A stretch of 64,000 nucleotides of DNA from Callaeas wilsoni (Eukaryota > Chordata > Aves > Passeriformes > Callaeidae), in assembly GCA_013398955.1 (NCBI GenBank), contig VWPU01004196.1, positions 124,001-188,000 on the forward strand. Reading direction: 5' to 3'. The translations under genes were made by a program, and so were the position numbers. Numbering within the stretch: position 1 is the stretch's first letter; every line of letters starts with the position of its first letter. Shown here piece after piece: positions 62,501-64,000 of the stretch. Below the pieces are notes generated by a model. The model was not told the origin of the DNA and searched no databases. It saw nothing but the letters and a program-made list of their open reading frames with translations.

Positions 62501-64000
62501 CATAGCTCTAAACTTATTCCATCAAAGTTTGAAGAAGGAAGCATTCAAAAAATCACATAAAAGAACTTGCAATACTTCCACATAGTGTTGAGGTTCCAAG
62601 AGGTCTGGGAGAAACGCTGAACTATATGCAGAGCTCTCCAGATTTGTGAATGTCTTGTGGTTCACTCACCAACAGATTGAGAAAAATGTGTGGTCCTGAT
62701 TTTTGGAGCATTGCCCCAAAAATCTGCCCTGCAGATGAGTTGCTACAACGGTCCCTGCTCATCACTGTCTAGCGCTGTGGTGATATTTTTTCGGCAGCGA
62801 AAGCTGAAGGTCCAGAAAACGAAACAAGACTATCAAATACGTATTATTGTGGCAAACGGGCTTTTGAAATTGTTCTCCGAATCTTGGTCACCCCCATAGC
62901 TTTGTCTTCACTTGAGAAAAAAAGTTAACAGCTATTTTTCTGGTATCGGCTGTGCATACATGTGTGTATTCAGTCAATGAACTTAAATCCTGCCTAATCT
63001 ATAGTTTTCAGAGAAAGAACAGACAGTTTTAAAAGCCCTTAAAACAACTGCATTATTCCCTGGTGGAGGAGTAGATTTAAAGACAAAACAGAATCCTTTC
63101 GTGCCACGATTTGACCATTAAATTATTCTGCATACTGAGAATGATCAGCAACTATAGCGTTAGATCAAGCACTGTGAAAATAAATCTGTGAAGAAATTTT
63201 CAGAAATAAATACAGACCTGCATTCTGCTTTGCTTTTCACTGGGATCATGGAAAGAGATAAAGGGAGATTTGGGATGCAGAGAAGTAAGGCAGCTTTGGG
63301 AACTCTCTCCTGGTAGAAATTCTGAATTATCTTACCAGAGAATCCCTCTTGAAGTCTCACTGAAGCCATCTGTGGCAAGCCCTTTCCACTACCCTTAAAA
63401 GTCGCAGCTTGCCAAGCTCTGTGGCCATTTGGCTCTGGTGTAGGTTCACTTTGCACCCTCATCTTTTTCCTGTGCAAGTCTTAGAGAAGAGAACAAGCTA
63501 AACTCTCCAGCAGATTTTGAATCTGGTACTCTATAGTCTCATCTTTGGCATCTTGCAAACCAGACAAAAAGGTCATTCAGAGAAAGCAGAATTTCCTACA
63601 ATCAAGTCAAAGTCACACTGAATAATCTAGTTTCTTTAAAGGGTCTGATTTCACAGGTTCAGATTGCACGTGAATAATGATTTGCAAGTGAAGTCTTTCC
63701 GATATCATTCATTCTATAGATTGGCACTCGCCAGATCAAAAATAAAATTTTCAGTTTTTAGAACTGAGATGCAGAGCAGAGCGGGTATCCCCCCAAGAGA
63801 AATTTGCACAAAAACAATATTAACTGCAAGGCAGGTCAAATGTTCACTGACACATCTTGACAATGCCCCTTTTCTTTACATTGACTCTATTTGATTAAAG
63901 TGATTGAAATGCATTTCATACTTGTGCTTTGTCAGTCTATATTTTGGGCTTCATGAACAAAATGATACTAGATTGACTTACCCAGATACTTCACAAAGCT
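59598..64000. other. Unique AT-rich non-coding DNA with two exon-like patches
   Basis: Very AT-rich between about 60300 and 61020, with tracts such as AAATTTTTTAAAAATTT near 60911. No gene was recognised. A CpG-enriched segment at 62736-62880 and an exon-like open segment at 63336-63469 (minus) are described under findings. Confidence 0.55.

Noticed and set aside
1..64000. tRNA, rRNA, snRNA or CRISPR arrays
   Set aside because: No B-box-like GTTCGAATC with a matching A-box, no conserved rRNA or snRNA blocks, and no regularly spaced direct repeats with unique spacers were seen by eye. Diverged copies could be missed.

Overview
This window looks like vertebrate, specifically avian, nuclear DNA. 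It is AT-rich and CpG-poor, with no compact operon-like coding and very low repeat density. The repeats that can be recognised are CR1 LINE fragments and LTRs resembling avian endogenous retroviruses. The LTR and CR1 family matches are made from remembered family consensus features, not from a search. No protein-coding gene, tRNA, rRNA or known small RNA could be recognised. The window is best read as intergenic DNA or the inside of a very long intron.

Layout: positions 1-522 hold the 3' part of an ERV LTR cut by the left window edge. 523-13064 is unique AT-rich sequence. A short CR1 3' end lies at 13065-13200. A CR1 ORF2 endonuclease-region fragment on the minus strand, with an internal 142-bp tandem duplication, lies at 16154-16960. 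Two pentanucleotide microsatellites follow at 25121-25225 (TGTGG) and 32301-32415 (CCCTT, with a 25-bp higher-order period). An old CR1 3' end lies at about 40820-41235 and a younger, diverged one at 42965-43271. A compact orphan CpG island sits at 48001-48350. A GC-rich LTR lies at about 54471-55506. The best-preserved CR1 3' end is at 59051-59597. Everything between is unique sequence with short tandem duplications, inverted repeats and a few CpG-enriched patches.

The open reading frames present (the longest are 180 codons inside the GC-rich LTR and 162 codons at 36598-37083) are about what chance predicts for 64 kb in six frames. None shows a recognisable domain apart from the CR1 ORF2 remnants. 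No new biological system is evident. The places most worth checking are the orphan CpG island, a CpG-enriched patch at 62736-62880, two exon-like segments (18244-18393 plus, 63336-63469 minus), a 13-bp perfect hairpin at 51212-51256, and a bZIP-like palindrome at 9373-9395.
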